DNA from: Saccharospirillum sp.
GTDB taxonomy: Bacteria > Pseudomonadota > Gammaproteobacteria > Pseudomonadales > Natronospirillaceae
Length of the DNA: 64,000 nucleotides
Reading direction: 5' to 3'
NCBI GenBank assembly: GCA_018402545.1
Contig: JAGYIL010000004.1
Coordinates: 124,001 to 188,000, forward strand
The notes under the pieces were generated by a model that was given only the letters and a program-made list of their open reading frames with translations, ran no database searches and was not told where the DNA came from. Shown here piece by piece: positions 63,231-64,000 of the stretch; position 1 is the stretch's first letter; each line of letters starts with the position of its first letter. A program made the translations under genes and the position numbers.

Positions 63231-63704
63231 ATGAAACCGATTGTAAAGCTCACCGCAGGCCTGTTCATCGCCTCACTGGCCCCTCTGGCGCTGGCTGAGC
63301 CCGACCCTGATCTGCTGGTGGGCACCTGGAACTGTGATTACTCGGAAACCACCGAAGGCGTGGAGCTCGAGTTGCAGTTGAAGGTTAATTATCGCGCTGA
63401 CCGGACCGCTGTCTATGACATGACCATGAACATGGAACAGCCGTCGATGGCCCCGATGAACCTGGGCGTGGCTGGCAGCGGCAACTGGTCGCTGCGGGGC
63501 GATCAGCTGACCACGACCACCACGGAAGTCAGCGCCAGAAACCTGGGTGAACCCAACCCCATGGTGGATATGATGATTCCGCAGATGGAAGCCGGCATGA
63601 TGCAGGAGTCCGAATCGGTACGCACCATTGTTGAACTGACCCGGAATCGTCTTGTAGAACGGACTAATGAAGCCGATGCGACGACGGTGGCCTGTACTCG
63701 TTAG
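63231..63704 (+). CDS. Secreted protein of unknown function
   Basis: A 157-residue exported protein. The signal peptide (LTAGLFIASLAPLALA, cut near residue 22) is followed by a compact beta-rich domain with DLLVGTWNCDYSETTEGVELELQLKVNY and WSLRGDQLTTTTTEVSARN. Cys residues in the mature part (WNCDYS and VACTR at the end) may form a disulfide. It resembles small lipocalin-like or META-type envelope proteins, but I cannot assign a family. It is monocistronic. Confidence 0.8.
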   Translation: MKPIVKLTAGLFIASLAPLALAEPDPDLLVGTWNCDYSETTEGVELELQLKVNYRADRTAVYDMTMNMEQPSMAPMNLGVAGSGNWSLRGDQLTTTTTEVSARNLGEPNPMVDMMIPQMEAGMMQESESVRTIVELTRNRLVERTNEADATTVACTR

Positions 63705-63768
63705 TGGTTATTGCCGTTGAACACTGCTTTGCCGATATTTAATTTAACCCCTGAGCCAAGTGCTGAGC

Positions 63769-63947
63769 ACCGGGTAGGCCTGAGCGGGGCAGTCTGAGGC
63801 ATGGACTAAAACGCCGGGAGCGTTTTACATGAGCGTAGCGAGCCCGGAGGGTGAATCCCATGGAGGGGATTCATATCCCGAAGCCTAGGCCCCATGGAAG
63901 GGTTGAGTGGGCGGCATTCCGCCCGACCCCGCTCAGGCCTACCCGGT
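63769..63947. repeat. Cruciform repeat element P6
   Basis: Outer stem ACCGGGTAGGCCTGAGCGGG with exact complement CCCGCTCAGGCCTACCCGGT. Inside are CTAAAACGC-CGGGA-GCGTTTTA, TGAATCCC-ATGGA-GGGGATTCA, the core in reverse orientation (GGCCCCATGG) and GGGCGG-CATT-CCGCCC. It combines the interior of P2 with an outer stem close to P5, which shows modular exchange. It lies downstream of the secreted protein gene near the window end. Confidence 0.82.
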
Positions 63948-64000
63948 GGTCCGCACGAATTCCCCGCCACTGAATAGAACCGCGCCGCAACGAAGGCAGC

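Overview
The window looks like a chromosomal segment of a free-living, probably marine or saline, gammaproteobacterium of the Oceanospirillales type (my guess is near Saccharospirillum/Reinekea; this is inferred from gene content and cannot be proven here). Supporting signs are RecBCD, an RND pump, a psp operon with PspF, a glnK-amtB module with a sigma-54 promoter, a SahR-type methionine-cycle regulator, and a GC-rich composition, except for an AT-rich stretch at the far left. No rRNA, tRNA, CRISPR array or complete insertion sequence was found.

Layout. 1-1437: AT-rich edge with one membrane protein gene open to the window border. 1438-13582: the recC-recB-recD locus on the minus strand, split between recC and recB by about 3.4 kb holding a VOC protein, a HAD phosphatase and a hipBA toxin-antitoxin pair. 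13944-18184: RND efflux adaptor and pump. 18399-30848: DUF4010/MgtC-like membrane protein, a large GH13 lipoprotein with C-terminal carbohydrate-binding-like repeats, beta-CASP metallohydrolase, HAD, TatD, rsmE, argC and a PilZ protein with an HD-GYP remnant. 30856-35768: metF, ahcY, metK and sahR, the S-adenosylmethionine cycle with its regulator, divergent from tkt. 38184-45501: two tandem BMP-type nucleoside-binding proteins, an ABC ATPase, two permeases and a 2-oxoglutarate/Fe(II)-type oxygenase, with two structured leaders. 45627-51642: a four-gene, translationally coupled operon (zinc-ribbon/degenerate GGDEF protein, GT2 synthase, TolC fused to a possible TIM-barrel-like domain, HlyD-type adaptor) that looks like a poorly described polysaccharide synthesis and export system. 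51705-55912: aspartoacylase family protein, outer-membrane protein, ubiK, glnK-amtB and a second PII gene. 56192-59700: pspF and psp operon, with an unlisted 55-codon gene right after the sigma-54 promoter. 59780-63704: oxidoreductase, GH13 alpha-glucosidase, secreted protein.

Repeats are the other striking feature. At least six copies of a 107-186 bp cruciform element (called P1-P6 here) lie between genes. Their outer arms differ between copies but stay complementary within each copy, and hairpin cassettes are swapped between copies. Three copies of a second inverted repeat (R1-R3, built on TTCGACARGCTCA), a degenerate heptamer repeat (NAGCTNN) found both inside recD and between ahcY and metK, and a REP-like 57-bp duplication inside recD complete the set.

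Gene calls rest on motif recognition from memory, without database searches. Start codons were moved from the longest reading frame where a ribosome-binding site or family alignment argued for it.
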